Shown here in pieces: positions 1 to 8,126 of a stretch of 64,000 nucleotides of DNA. Made by a program: the position numbers and the translations under genes. The notes below the pieces were generated by a model. The model saw nothing but the letters and a program-made list of their open reading frames with translations. It was not told where the DNA came from and ran no database searches. The first letter of the stretch is position 1; each line of letters starts with the position of its first letter. The DNA is from Cupriavidus alkaliphilus (GTDB taxonomy: Bacteria > Pseudomonadota > Gammaproteobacteria > Burkholderiales > Burkholderiaceae): the NCBI RefSeq assembly GCF_900094595.1, contig NZ_FMAD01000008.1, positions 1-64,000 of the forward strand, in the 5' to 3' direction.

Positions 1-122
1 GGGCCGATCAACGCATGGATCGAGCCGCGGCGCACCCGCAGGTTGACGTCGCTCACCGCCGTGAACCCCTTGAACTCCTTGGTGAGGTTCCGCGTCTGAA
101 GAATGGTTTCGTGTTGGTGCAT
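1..122 (-). CDS. ABC transporter ATP-binding protein, N-terminal fragment (LivG-like)
   Basis: Only the first 40 or so codons are present; the gene continues past the left edge. Translating leftward from the ATG at 122 gives a protein opening MHQHETILQTRNLTKEF, followed by a segment reading FTAVSDVNLRVRRGSIHALI, then GP at the window edge. The pattern 'L-T-K-x-F-x-G-x-x-A-V-x-x-V...G-x-x-H-A-L-I-G-P' is the usual opening of branched-chain amino-acid (LivG-type) ATPases just before the Walker A loop. A GGAGAC Shine-Dalgarno sequence lies 6 nt before the ATG. It is downstream of, and in the same direction as, the 3-hydroxybutyrate dehydrogenase gene (about 44 nt gap), so the two may be co-transcribed. 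The substrate cannot be told from this fragment. Confidence 0.8.
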   Translation of the reverse strand, partial: MHQHETILQTRNLTKEFKGFTAVSDVNLRVRRGSIHALIG

Positions 123-166
123 TTGTCTCCTGCCTGGTCTGTTCTGTTTTGCTGGTTTGAAAGCGT

Positions 167-943
167 CTACTGCGCGGTCCAGCCGCCGTCGGCGACCCAC
201 GTCGCGCCGCGCACCTCGGCCGCCTGGGGCGAGCACAGCATCAGCGCAAGGTTGCCGAGCTCCTCGGGCGTCACGAACCGGCCCGACGGCTGCTTTTCGC
301 CCAGCAAGCGCGCGCGCGCATCGTCCGCGCTCAGCCCTTCCCGAGCGGCAAGGTCGTCGATCTGCTGCTGCACCAGCGGGGTCAACACGAAGCCCGGACA
401 GATGGCGTTGCAGGTCACGCCCGTGCGCGCCGTCTCCAGCGCGGTGACCTTGGTCAGCCCTACCAGCCCGTGCTTGGCGGCGACGTAGGCCGACTTGCCG
501 GCGGAGCCGACCAGGCCATGCACCGAGGCAATGTTGATGATCCGGCCCCAGTTGCGCGCGCGCATGCCAGGCAGTGCCTGTCGGGTTGTATGGAACCCCG
601 AGCTCAGGTTGATGGCGAGGATGTCGTCCCACTTGCGAACATCGAAGCTATCGATCGGCGCCACGTGCTGGATGCCGGCGTTGTTCACCAGCACATCTAC
701 CGCACCGAAGCGCTCCTGCGCCATGGCGAACATGGCTTCAATCTCTTGCGGACTGCGCATGTCGGCGGGATGGTGGATGACCGCGGCGCCGGTCGCCCGG
801 ATGGCGGCGACAGCGGCCTCGGCGTCGCCAAAGCCATTGAGCACGAGATTGGCGCCAGCCCGGGCCACCGCCTGCGCGATGCCCAGTCCGATGCCGCTGG
901 TCGAGCCGGTAACGAGCGCGGTTTTTCCGTTCAGGATTGTCAT
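167..943 (-). CDS. bdhA: 3-hydroxybutyrate dehydrogenase, SDR family
   Basis: This 258-residue protein is a classical short-chain dehydrogenase that would oxidise (R)-3-hydroxybutyrate to acetoacetate with NAD+, the exit step of poly-3-hydroxybutyrate breakdown. Visible motifs are the nucleotide-binding TGSTSGIG (residues 12-19), NNAG (87-90), and the catalytic Ser140, Tyr153 and Lys157 (YVAAK). Length and motif order fit the 3-hydroxybutyrate dehydrogenase subfamily, including the IQHVAPI and CNAICPGFVLTPLV segments typical of it. It is divergent from a sigma-54 activator, and a strong sigma-54 promoter match lies 106 nt upstream, so it is probably that activator's target. A different 3-hydroxyacyl substrate is possible but less likely. 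Confidence 0.92.
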   Translation of the reverse strand: MTILNGKTALVTGSTSGIGLGIAQAVARAGANLVLNGFGDAEAAVAAIRATGAAVIHHPADMRSPQEIEAMFAMAQERFGAVDVLVNNAGIQHVAPIDSFDVRKWDDILAINLSSGFHTTRQALPGMRARNWGRIINIASVHGLVGSAGKSAYVAAKHGLVGLTKVTALETARTGVTCNAICPGFVLTPLVQQQIDDLAAREGLSADDARARLLGEKQPSGRFVTPEELGNLALMLCSPQAAEVRGATWVADGGWTAQ

Positions 944-1048
944 AGGAATCTGTATCTATTTTTGGGCTGGCGTGTCATGGCGGGCGCGGCCGACCGCGCA
1001 TGCACGTTTCCCCGCGTGCGCAAGCGCGAGTGCGGGGGCCCGGCATCA

Positions 1049-1065
1049 TTGCAGCGTTCGTGCCA
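1049..1065 (-). promoter_or_regulatory. Sigma-54 (-24/-12) promoter for bdhA
   Basis: Read on the minus strand the site is TGGCACGAACGCTGCAA. The consensus is TGGCACG-N4-TTGCA. The -24 GG and -12 GC dinucleotides are 10 bp apart as required, and only the first T of TTGC is changed to C. It points at bdhA, with a predicted start near 1037 and a leader of roughly 95 nt. The gene for a sigma-54 activator is divergent and immediately adjacent, which strongly supports function. Confidence 0.75.
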
Positions 1066-1188
1066 GGTCAAAATATGACTTACACCTCGCAAAACAGCGC
1101 GCATTGGCACCTGAATTCTCGCTATCGAGATCATTTGGCAAAATGCGATCCTTCATGTGAGAATCCGTCTCGCCATGGAGACACCACG

Positions 1189-2694
1189 ATGAATGAACTT
1201 CGCGAGACCGAAGACGGCGGCATGCTGGGCAATTACGACGCCGTCGCCCGGCGCGCGATGGAATCGCTGTTCCGTACCTTCGAGAATTTCAGCGAGGGCA
1301 CCATCGTGGTCGACGCGCACGCGCGCGTGGTCTGGATCAACAAGCGGTATGCCGCGCGTTTCGGCTTCGAGGACCCGCAGGCGGCAATCGGGCTGGAGTG
1401 CGAGCGGGTGATCCCGACCAGCCTGATGCGCCAGGTGGTCGAGACCGGCAAGCCGATCCTGCTCGATATCCTTGAAACCCCGCAGGATCCGATGATCGTG
1501 ATGCGCCTGCCGATCAAGGACAACGATGGCAATACCATCGGCGCGGTCGGCTTTGCCCTGTTCGACGAACTCAAGTCGCTGACGCCGCTGTTTACGCACT
1601 ACACCCGCGTGCGCGAAGAGCTGGTCGCCACGCGCCGTACGCTGGAGCAGACACGGCGTGCCAAGTACACCTTTGCCAGCTTCGTCGGCAACTGCCCCGC
1701 CACGCTCGAGGTCAAGCGGCTGGCGCGCCGGGCCGCGCAGGCCGATGCGCCGGTATTGCTTCTGGGCGATACCGGCACCGGCAAGGAACTGCTGGCCCAC
1801 GCCATCCACGCGGCCTCTGCACGCGCGGGACGGCCGCTGGTGACCCTGAACATGGCGGCCATTCCCGAAACCTTGCTTGAAGTCGAGTTCTTCGGCGCGG
1901 CGCCGGGCGCGTACACCGGCGCCGAGCGCAAGGGCCGCATGGGCAAGTTCGAACTGGCCGACGGCGGCACGCTGTTCCTGGACGAAATCGGCGACATGCC
2001 GCTGATGCTGCAAAGCAAGCTGCTGCGCGCCCTGCAGGAGAAGGAGATCGAGCCCATTGGCTCGAACCGCATCATCCGCGCCGACGTGCGCATCATCGCC
2101 GCCACCTCCGCTGACCTGCCGGCCCTGGTGGAAGCCGGCAAATTTCGCGCGGACCTGTATTACCGGCTCAACGTGCTGCCGATCTGCCTGCCCCCGCTAC
2201 GTCAGCGCCAGCCCGACGTTCTGCCGCTGGTCTATGCCACGCTGGAAGAAATCTGCGCGCGCGCTGAGCGCGATGCCCCGGTGCTGACGCAGGACGCGCT
2301 GAAACTGCTGGCCGAATACCACTGGCCCGGCAACGTGCGCCAGTTGCGCAACATCCTCGAGCGACTGGTGATGATGCACGACTCCGGCGAGGTCGACGGC
2401 AGCACGCTGGCATCCCTGCTCGGCATCAAGGCCGGCCCGGCACCGGCTGACGTGCCGCCGCCGCAGGCTGCACCGGCGGGCGCTGCCGGACAAGCAGCGG
2501 AGCCCGGCTACGCCGAAGCCATGGCCAGGTTCGAAGCCGCCTACCTGGTCCGGGCGCTGACGGCCAGTTCAGGCCACGTGGCCCGTGCCGCGGCGGCCAT
2601 CGGCATCAGCCGGGCGGCGCTATACAAGAAGCTGGTCGCACACCGGAATGCCGGGCGCCTGCCGTCGCGCGGGATGTGGGACCTGGGCGGATGA
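1189..2694 (+). CDS. Sigma-54-dependent transcriptional activator with PAS domain (HbcR-like)
   Basis: A 501-residue bacterial enhancer-binding protein. A PAS-like sensor occupies about residues 25-130. The AAA+ domain has Walker A GDTGTGKE (193-200), the sigma-54 contact loop as GAYTGA (240-245, the Y variant of GAFTGA) and Walker B GTLFLDEIGD. A Fis-type helix-turn-helix (HVARAAAAIGISRAALYKKL) lies near the C-terminus. I chose ATG 1189 because it follows a GGAG sequence; a longer open frame starting at 1000 would run across the divergent promoter. Its place beside bdhA, with a sigma-54 promoter between them, matches the HbcR/3-hydroxybutyrate arrangement known in Pseudomonas. The ligand sensed by the PAS domain is not known. 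Confidence 0.88.
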   Translation: MNELRETEDGGMLGNYDAVARRAMESLFRTFENFSEGTIVVDAHARVVWINKRYAARFGFEDPQAAIGLECERVIPTSLMRQVVETGKPILLDILETPQDPMIVMRLPIKDNDGNTIGAVGFALFDELKSLTPLFTHYTRVREELVATRRTLEQTRRAKYTFASFVGNCPATLEVKRLARRAAQADAPVLLLGDTGTGKELLAHAIHAASARAGRPLVTLNMAAIPETLLEVEFFGAAPGAYTGAERKGRMGKFELADGGTLFLDEIGDMPLMLQSKLLRALQEKEIEPIGSNRIIRADVRIIAATSADLPALVEAGKFRADLYYRLNVLPICLPPLRQRQPDVLPLVYATLEEICARAERDAPVLTQDALKLLAEYHWPGNVRQLRNILERLVMMHDSGEVDGSTLASLLGIKAGPAPADVPPPQAAPAGAAGQAAEPGYAEAMARFEAAYLVRALTASSGHVARAAAAIGISRAALYKKLVAHRNAGRLPSRGMWDLGG

Positions 2695-2852
2695 TTCTGT
2701 GGCGGCTGGAAAGCGTGCGCCAATGGCATCCGCCTGGCTGGTGCGATGCTGGGCCAGGCGATGCGGGCCGTGGATGGCGCGACGGCCATGCAACCGCCGA
2801 TGCCGCGGCTGACCCCCACCTTGGTGGGATCTCGCCCACAACTGGCTGATGG

Positions 2853-2895
2853 TGTGACAGGCATCACCGACGTGACCGGCGTGCTTGCCTAGAAT
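2853..2895 (+). promoter_or_regulatory. CRP-like operator plus -10 box (class II promoter) upstream of candidate sRNA
   Basis: TGTGA-CAGGCA-TCACC occupies 2853-2868 (centre 2860.5). A -10 hexamer TAGAAT (5 of 6 consensus) sits at 2890-2895, exactly 29.5 bp from the centre, and there is no recognisable -35. This is the geometry of a class II CRP-activated promoter, giving a start at about 2902. Several other promoters in this window share the spacing. The next element is a two-hairpin transcript ending in a Rho-independent terminator. Confidence 0.65.
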
Positions 2896-2901
2896 GCCGC
2901 G

Positions 2902-2974
2902 TAACGGTCGTCTTCACGGCCGTTAATCCCCGCATTTTCCGCCAGTTGCTCCCCGGGCACTGGCGGCATTTTTT
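2902..2974 (+). ncRNA. Candidate small RNA, ~73 nt, two hairpins, CRP-like controlled
   Basis: From the predicted start the RNA folds into a 5' hairpin (TAACGG at 2902-2907 pairing with CCGTTA at 2920-2925, extended by three inner pairs). A single-stranded linker with CCCCG follows, then a terminator hairpin (CCGCCAG 2939-2945 / CTGGCGG 2960-2966) with a C-rich loop (CTCCCC) and a T6 run ending at 2974. No open frame of note is present. The same plan, with a similar length and C-rich terminator loop, is seen at 28467-28537. C-rich loops often pair with ribosome-binding sites, so a trans-acting regulator is a reasonable guess. The terminator alone could also serve the upstream activator gene. 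Confidence 0.55.
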
Positions 2975-3051
2975 GCGTGCTTCGCCACGAGCCGGCTCCG
3001 GTGGATGGAACCCGGGTCAGCCACGCCGGCAAGCGCAAGGCAGCGTCCGGC

Positions 3052-3192
3052 TCAGCGCATCCAGTAGCCGACAGCCAGCGCCACGGCAATGGCCAGCACA
3101 AGCAGGATAGGCACGGTGCGATTGCGGCGGTCTCGCCGCGGATAGCGATGGAATTCGCCCAGGCCGCCGTTGGTCAGTTTTTCCCAATCCAT
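3052..3192 (-). CDS. Small single-pass membrane protein, 46 residues
   Basis: Translating leftward from ATG 3192 gives a 46-residue protein beginning MDWEKLTNGGLGEFHRYPRR. It has a basic stretch (RRDRRNR) and then one strong hydrophobic helix (VPILLVLAIAVALAVGYW, about residues 27-44), ending MR before TGA. An acidic/basic cytoplasmic N-terminus with a C-terminal membrane anchor is typical of small inner-membrane proteins. No clear Shine-Dalgarno sequence is visible. It lies about 100 nt downstream of the outer-membrane protein gene on the same strand and could be the last gene of that operon. I do not recognise a family. Confidence 0.55.
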   Translation of the reverse strand: MDWEKLTNGGLGEFHRYPRRDRRNRTVPILLVLAIAVALAVGYWMR

Positions 3193-3294
3193 GAGAAGCG
3201 CAAAGTTGCCATGTCAGGCGCAGCAGGCGATTGTGGCAGCGCCTGCCGCACGATACTGTGCCCGCCGGCACAATCGCGCAGTCCGTCGCACGGC

Positions 3295-4659
3295 TCAGAA
3301 CTCCATCAGCACGCCGGTGCTGACGCTGCCGGCGCGGTAGCGGAACAGCGGGATGGAATCGTCGGATTGCTGGTACAGGCCCTGGACATAGAACGAGAGA
3401 TCAGTCGCATGGCGATAGGTGTAGCGCAGCAGCACCTGGCTGAGCACCTGGCGTCGGCGCGTGTCGCCGAACAATGCGCGGAAGTACGGCTGGCGATCGC
3501 GCAATTCCTGCCGCTGGGCGAGCGCCACCACCAGATGGCGCGGATGCGGCAGCCATGTCAGGTTCGCAAGGATGGCGTAGCCATCGCGGTCGCCACCCGC
3601 GCGCTCGTTGCGGGCCAGGTCGCGGATGACACCGACCGCGGCCGACACCTGCATGTTGGGCGCGAGGTCCAGCCGCCCGCGCAAGCGCAGGTCGTGGCGG
3701 CGCGCGTCGAAGGCATGGCCATCGGGATAGCGGTCGAGCGCCATGCTGGTGTCGATACCGACCCGGTAAAGCTTGCCTGCCAGCTGGCGCTCCGGCAACC
3801 AGTACCCCAGCAGCATGCTGCCGCCATACTGGTACGGTCGGCCGCCCAGCCATGTGTAGCCGAGCGCGGCCTGCCCCTCCACCAGCCCGACGCGGGTCTC
3901 GCTGCCGTAGTGGACGGCCAGGCTTGTGCCGTACTGGCTATAGTCGTGGCGCCGGGCGTATTGGCGGATCGAGGCGCCCGCGGAGACGTTCAACCCTTCG
4001 ACGCCGCCGGTGCCCCAGTTCACGCTGCCGTCCATGCCGGCAAAGCGGTCCGCCTGCGCCAGCTGTGACGGCTGCAGCAACAGGTATGGCACCGATGCCC
4101 CGGGGGCCAGCGGCACCACCGGATTGCGCGGGCCATAGTTGGCGTTGGTGGTGTAGCCGGCCTGCAACGATAGCTGCCCGCGCAAACGCGGGTCAGGGCG
4201 CGTGCATCCCCCCCGGACATAGGAGTCGATCAGCACGCGGATTGCGGGCGGCACATCGGCGCCGCCCTGCAGTTGGGAAAACTGCGTGAAGGCGCGCTCG
4301 CGCTCGCCCAGCTCGCACAGGGCAATGGCGATGTCTAGCCGTGCGCCGGCGTGCGGCAGCGGCAGCCGCTCGACATCGAGCAGCAGCTGCCGCGCCGCGT
4401 CGAAGTCGCCGTCGCGCATCGCGCCATGAACGCGCTGGTAGAAGGATTCGTAAGCCCCGCCGGCGTCGAAAGCCGCGGCGGGCAATTCTGCGACGATGCC
4501 ACCCGGGGATCCCGGCTGATGCGGCGCCACCAGATCCGGCATGGCTGGCCGGGCGGGGAGTACCGGCTGGGCCGAGTGCGCCCATTGCGCCGCACCGGCA
4601 GCACACATCAGCATTGCGCACAGACTCGCCCGCGTGCACCGGGCACGCGCATCAGGCAA
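3295..4659 (-). CDS. Outer-membrane beta-barrel protein with N-terminal TPR-like region (SlaM/DUF560-like)
   Basis: A 454-residue exported protein. A signal peptide (hydrophobic AMLMCAAGAAQWAHSA) is followed by a helical region resembling TPR repeats (about 65-160). A long C-terminal part of alternating amphipathic strands begins with GQLSLQAGYTTNANYG and ends in Phe (VLMEF), as outer-membrane barrels do. This layout resembles surface lipoprotein assembly modifiers. The frame opens at TTG 4659, which has GGAG ten bases upstream and overlaps the end of the cyclase gene by 8 nt, so translation is probably coupled; ATG 4614 is an alternative start. Co-encoded with FecR and a CHASE2 cyclase, it may be the outer-membrane part of a sensory or export module. 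The function is inferred only. Confidence 0.7.
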   Translation of the reverse strand: MPDARARCTRASLCAMLMCAAGAAQWAHSAQPVLPARPAMPDLVAPHQPGSPGGIVAELPAAAFDAGGAYESFYQRVHGAMRDGDFDAARQLLLDVERLPLPHAGARLDIAIALCELGERERAFTQFSQLQGGADVPPAIRVLIDSYVRGGCTRPDPRLRGQLSLQAGYTTNANYGPRNPVVPLAPGASVPYLLLQPSQLAQADRFAGMDGSVNWGTGGVEGLNVSAGASIRQYARRHDYSQYGTSLAVHYGSETRVGLVEGQAALGYTWLGGRPYQYGGSMLLGYWLPERQLAGKLYRVGIDTSMALDRYPDGHAFDARRHDLRLRGRLDLAPNMQVSAAVGVIRDLARNERAGGDRDGYAILANLTWLPHPRHLVVALAQRQELRDRQPYFRALFGDTRRRQVLSQVLLRYTYRHATDLSFYVQGLYQQSDDSIPLFRYRAGSVSTGVLMEF

Positions 4660-6580
4660 CAGCCGGCTCCGACAGGTCGAAAGGCTGCGGGCATGGCCGG
4701 CCGCGAACCGCGTAGATCTGCTCGGCCCGGCTGCGCCCGCGCAAGCGCGCGCGGCCGACCGGCTTTAGCACGTGACGCAGCGCGAGCGCCGCGGTCCCCT
4801 CGCCCACCAGCAGGTCGGCCGAGACCGCCTTGCACAGGTCCTGCAGGCGCGACGCGATATTGACCGTATCGCCGATGGCCGTGTAGCTCTTGCGCAGCGG
4901 CGAGCCGATCTCGCCGACCACGGCGTCGCCGCTGTGCAATCCGATGCAGATGCGCACCGGCGCCAGCCACGGGCATTCCGCCTGCAGCCGCGCGTTGAGC
5001 GCCGGCATGCCGGACAGGATGGCGCAGGCGCACGCCAGGCCGCGATCCGCATGGTCGGGCTGATCGAGCGGGGCGTTCCAGAACGCCATCACCGCGTCCC
5101 CCATGTACTTGTCCACGGTGCCGCCAGCGGCGTGGATCTGCGCGGTCAGCGCTTCCAGGACGATCTCCGTCACCTTGACCAGCCGCTCCGGCGCCATGGT
5201 CTCGGCCAGCGCGGTGTAGCCCTCCATGTCGGCGAACAGCACGGTCAGCGTCCGGCGCATGGGCAGCATCGCCTCGTAGCCGCGCTCGCGCAGCAGGGCT
5301 TCCATCACCGCCGGCGGCAGATAGCGGCGGAAACGGCGCTGGAACTGCCGCGCCTGCGCGCGCGCCAGCGCCCACTCCGCCGGCGCCTGCAACAGCAGCA
5401 GCATGAGCGCGGCCACCACGGGCAGCACCGCCGCCCGCCCGGCCGCGCCCGGCGGCAAGCCCAGCAGCACCAGCAGCCATAGCCCGGCCATGCCGGTCAG
5501 GGCGCCATAGGTCGCCAGCAGGTTGCCGCCGCGCGACAGCCACGCGAGCCCGAGCACCGTAGCCAGGGTCCAGGCCCAGCCCAGCCACGGCAGCACCAGC
5601 CGCGCCGAAGGCGCAGCGGCTTCCGCCAGCAGCCAGTCGAGCATCTCGGCATGCGCCATCACGCCCGGCAGGCGTGGATCGTGCGGGCTGACGACATGGT
5701 CCGACAGGCCGAGCGCCGACGCGCCGACCAGCACATAGCGTCCGGCCAGCGCCTGCGCCGGCACGCGCCGGGCCAGCACGTCGACCGCGCTGAATACCGG
5801 AAACCCCGCGCTCGCATGGCGCCACGGAATGAGCACGAAGCCATCGGCCTCCTTCGCTGCCGCCATCAGCGGCGCCAATGCGGTCCAGGGCAGCGCCGCG
5901 GGCAGGCCGGGCCTGGCGCACAGCAGGGCCGCCGCCGCCAGCATCGGATAATGCCGCCCCGCATAGCCGATCACCGGCGCCATGCGCCGTACCACCCCGT
6001 CGGCATCCACCTGGGGGGTGATATGGCCGACGCAGTCGCCGGGGGCTGCGGCGAAAAAATTGCCGAGATGGCCCGTCGCCGCCGGCACGTCGGCCATCAT
6101 GCCGGGCGCCGCGGGATTGGCAGGAGCCGGCAGCGCGCCACCGGGATGACCTGTCCGCACCGCGTCCGGCGTCAGGTAAAAGGCCTGCGAAAACACCATC
6201 CGGTGCCGCCTGGAGAGCGCAAGCAAGGCGGCGTCGGCGGCGGCGTCCCGGGGTTCCGGAAACACCATGTCCAGGGCAACCACGCGGGCCCTATGCCGCG
6301 CGAAGAGTTCACCGGCCAGCCCGGCCACGACTTCGCGCGGCCACGGCCAGGGCCCGACGACATCCAGGCTGGCCTCGTCGATCTCGATCACCGCGACATG
6401 CGCCGACTGGCCGGCGGACGGGCCCAGCCGCCAGCGCAGGTCGGCCACCAGGTCCTCCAGGCGGTGAAACCAGCGCGGCGACCACGTGCCGCTGCCAAGC
6501 AAGGCGCAGGCGCCCAGGACCAGGGCGAACAGGCCCGGGCGCAGCCAGTCGCGCGGCGTGGCCGCGCCTAGCGCCCCCAA
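4652..6580 (-). CDS. CHASE2-domain class III adenylate cyclase
   Basis: A 642-residue membrane receptor cyclase. An N-terminal helix (about 15-30) and a periplasmic CHASE2 sensor (about 35-325, with VIEIDEASLDVVGPWPWPRE) come first. A cluster of transmembrane helices (about 328-400) leads to a class III cyclase domain (about 440-625). Catalytic residues look intact: metal-binding Asp451 (FADMEGY) and Asp495 (DKYMGD), base-selecting Lys491 with Thr567, and Asn574 and Arg578 (VNIASRL). The Lys/Thr pair suggests ATP, so cAMP is the likely product. The only nearby start is TTG 6580, overlapping the FecR stop by 13 nt. It sits one gene away from a CRP-like regulator encoded divergently, an obvious candidate effector. 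Confidence 0.88.
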   Translation of the reverse strand: MGALGAATPRDWLRPGLFALVLGACALLGSGTWSPRWFHRLEDLVADLRWRLGPSAGQSAHVAVIEIDEASLDVVGPWPWPREVVAGLAGELFARHRARVVALDMVFPEPRDAAADAALLALSRRHRMVFSQAFYLTPDAVRTGHPGGALPAPANPAAPGMMADVPAATGHLGNFFAAAPGDCVGHITPQVDADGVVRRMAPVIGYAGRHYPMLAAAALLCARPGLPAALPWTALAPLMAAAKEADGFVLIPWRHASAGFPVFSAVDVLARRVPAQALAGRYVLVGASALGLSDHVVSPHDPRLPGVMAHAEMLDWLLAEAAAPSARLVLPWLGWAWTLATVLGLAWLSRGGNLLATYGALTGMAGLWLLVLLGLPPGAAGRAAVLPVVAALMLLLLQAPAEWALARAQARQFQRRFRRYLPPAVMEALLRERGYEAMLPMRRTLTVLFADMEGYTALAETMAPERLVKVTEIVLEALTAQIHAAGGTVDKYMGDAVMAFWNAPLDQPDHADRGLACACAILSGMPALNARLQAECPWLAPVRICIGLHSGDAVVGEIGSPLRKSYTAIGDTVNIASRLQDLCKAVSADLLVGEGTAALALRHVLKPVGRARLRGRSRAEQIYAVRGRPCPQPFDLSEPAVA

Positions 6581-7929
6581 TTTGTCGCCCCGACAGCGGT
6601 CTGCCCGGAGGCGCCGATTTCGCTGCTGAATACGTAGCCGGCCTGCGTCGCTTCAGTGCCGGCCAGCGCACCGCGCACCGTGGCATTGCCCGCGGCCTGG
6701 TCGCTGCGCATCATGCCGTCGGAGGTCACCGAGCCTTGCGCGCGCATCTGATGGCTGAGCTGGCCGGTGCTGACGGTAAGACTCGTGTCGAAGCGGCGCT
6801 TGCCGAAGTCGACCACGAGCGAAGGATCCGCCACCGTCGCCGCGGTCGCCTTCCCATTGCCCACGACGTAGGCCTCGGCGCCCTTCAACTGGAAGCCGAA
6901 CACGCCCTTGACCGGCATCGTCATCGGCTCGCGCGTATCGCGCAACAGGGCGAACGGACCGAAACCGCCCATGGCAACGATGTCATGCACGCCTGCGCGC
7001 AGTGCCTCCAGGGTGGTGTCCGCCGGCAGGTTGGCCAGGGCCTGGTAGCGGCCCCAGAACAGCTTCTGCGCCTCCGGCGGCGGCGGGGGAGGCGGCGGGC
7101 GCACCACCGGCGTCTCGGGCACGGGCGGCGGGGCGGGACGCGGCTCAGGCAACAACCTGGCGGCGTCGCCGAGTATTTCGATCTCGTTGGCAGTGACGAC
7201 CGCCGGTGCGCTGACCGCGGAGGTCCTGACCGGCCCGCCGGCAGCGCTGCCCTCGTCCTTGCCCGGCGGAGCCACTGCCTCCGGCGACAGGTGCTGGAAC
7301 TGCGGCCCAAGCAGCGTCGGCTGGGTCTCGCCATGGCGCAGCTGCAGGATGCTGCCCCCCGCCTGGCTCGACAGTCCCGTGCCGCCTTCGCACGGGCCCA
7401 TGCCTGCGGGTCGGCAGCCGCCAAGGAACGGCGACATCACGATGCCACCCGCGCGCACACTGACGCGCGTGGTCCGCGCGTCAGTGAAGACAGAGAAGTC
7501 GGTGCCGCGGATGCCGATCGCGGCCACCGGGGTATTCATGCGGAAACGCTCGCGCGCAGCCTGTGCGCCCTCACCTGAGATGGTACGCACCACGCCGCGG
7601 TTCAGGCGCAGCTTGATCTGGGTGTTGGCGGGCGCGGCGCCGTCGTAGACGTAGGCCTCGATGGTGAGGCTGGAGTTCGGACGCAGGCTGACAAAGCCGC
7701 GGTCTACCGTGTTGACGTACACGTAGCCGTCGCTGCCGGTCTGCAGCGTCACGCCCTCGTGCAGGGCGCTGCCGGCCTGCAGAGGCTGGCGCTCGCCGTG
7801 CAACTCGATCCAGGCGCTGCCGGCCACCACGGCGATCTTGCCCACCTCGGCCGGTCCTTGCGCCCAGGCCAGCCCCGCCCAGCCGATCGACAGCACGCCG
7901 ACCAGCATTCCCCGGATTATCGATTCCAT
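6568..7929 (-). CDS. FecR-domain periplasmic protein
   Basis: A 453-residue exported protein. Residues 1-23 form a signal peptide ending AWA. A FecR domain follows (about 28-180), with the recurring features GSDGYVYVNT, SLRPNSSLTIEAY and NTPVAAIGIRGTDF. A proline-rich hinge (a run of eight prolines near residue 290) leads to a C-terminal domain of about 150 residues that I do not recognise. ATG 7929 follows AAGGGG; the open frame extends further upstream but without a ribosome site. FecR proteins beside CHASE2 cyclases are a recurring pair, and FecR is not accompanied here by a FecI-type sigma factor. It is the first gene of the operon, with a CRP-like operator in its promoter, so it may be part of a feedback loop. 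Confidence 0.85.
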   Translation of the reverse strand: MESIIRGMLVGVLSIGWAGLAWAQGPAEVGKIAVVAGSAWIELHGERQPLQAGSALHEGVTLQTGSDGYVYVNTVDRGFVSLRPNSSLTIEAYVYDGAAPANTQIKLRLNRGVVRTISGEGAQAARERFRMNTPVAAIGIRGTDFSVFTDARTTRVSVRAGGIVMSPFLGGCRPAGMGPCEGGTGLSSQAGGSILQLRHGETQPTLLGPQFQHLSPEAVAPPGKDEGSAAGGPVRTSAVSAPAVVTANEIEILGDAARLLPEPRPAPPPVPETPVVRPPPPPPPPEAQKLFWGRYQALANLPADTTLEALRAGVHDIVAMGGFGPFALLRDTREPMTMPVKGVFGFQLKGAEAYVVGNGKATAATVADPSLVVDFGKRRFDTSLTVSTGQLSHQMRAQGSVTSDGMMRSDQAAGNATVRGALAGTEATQAGYVFSSEIGASGQTAVGATNWGR

Positions 7930-8026
7930 TGCAACCCCTTCTGACTTCAGTGCAGCGCAAGGGCCGCACGCCCGGCCCTGTGCAGGTCGCCCAGAGGGCT
8001 CCCGCATCGTCGACAGGCTGGCGACG

Positions 8027-8096
8027 ATGATGACCGAGCCACGCCCGGCGCTTTGTGACAGGAGTCACAAACTTGGCCAACGCGGACGTGTTAGCT
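8027..8096. promoter_or_regulatory. Bidirectional CRP-like operator between fecR-cyclase operon and crp-like gene
   Basis: The best operator of the window, TTTGTGAC-AGGA-GTCACAAA, occupies 8052-8071, a perfect 8-bp inverted repeat (TGTGA-N6-TCACA, centre 8061.5). Leftward, CATCAT (minus strand, 8032-8027) lies exactly at the class II -10 position for fecR, giving a start near 8020 and a ~90-nt leader. Rightward, TTAGCT at 8091-8096 is at the same distance for the crp-like gene but matches the -10 consensus poorly. The geometry suggests autoregulation and control of the cyclase operon; repression is also possible rightward. Confidence 0.7.
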
Positions 8097-8126
8097 TGGA
8101 CGTGGGGTGACAGCTATGTAACGTCC

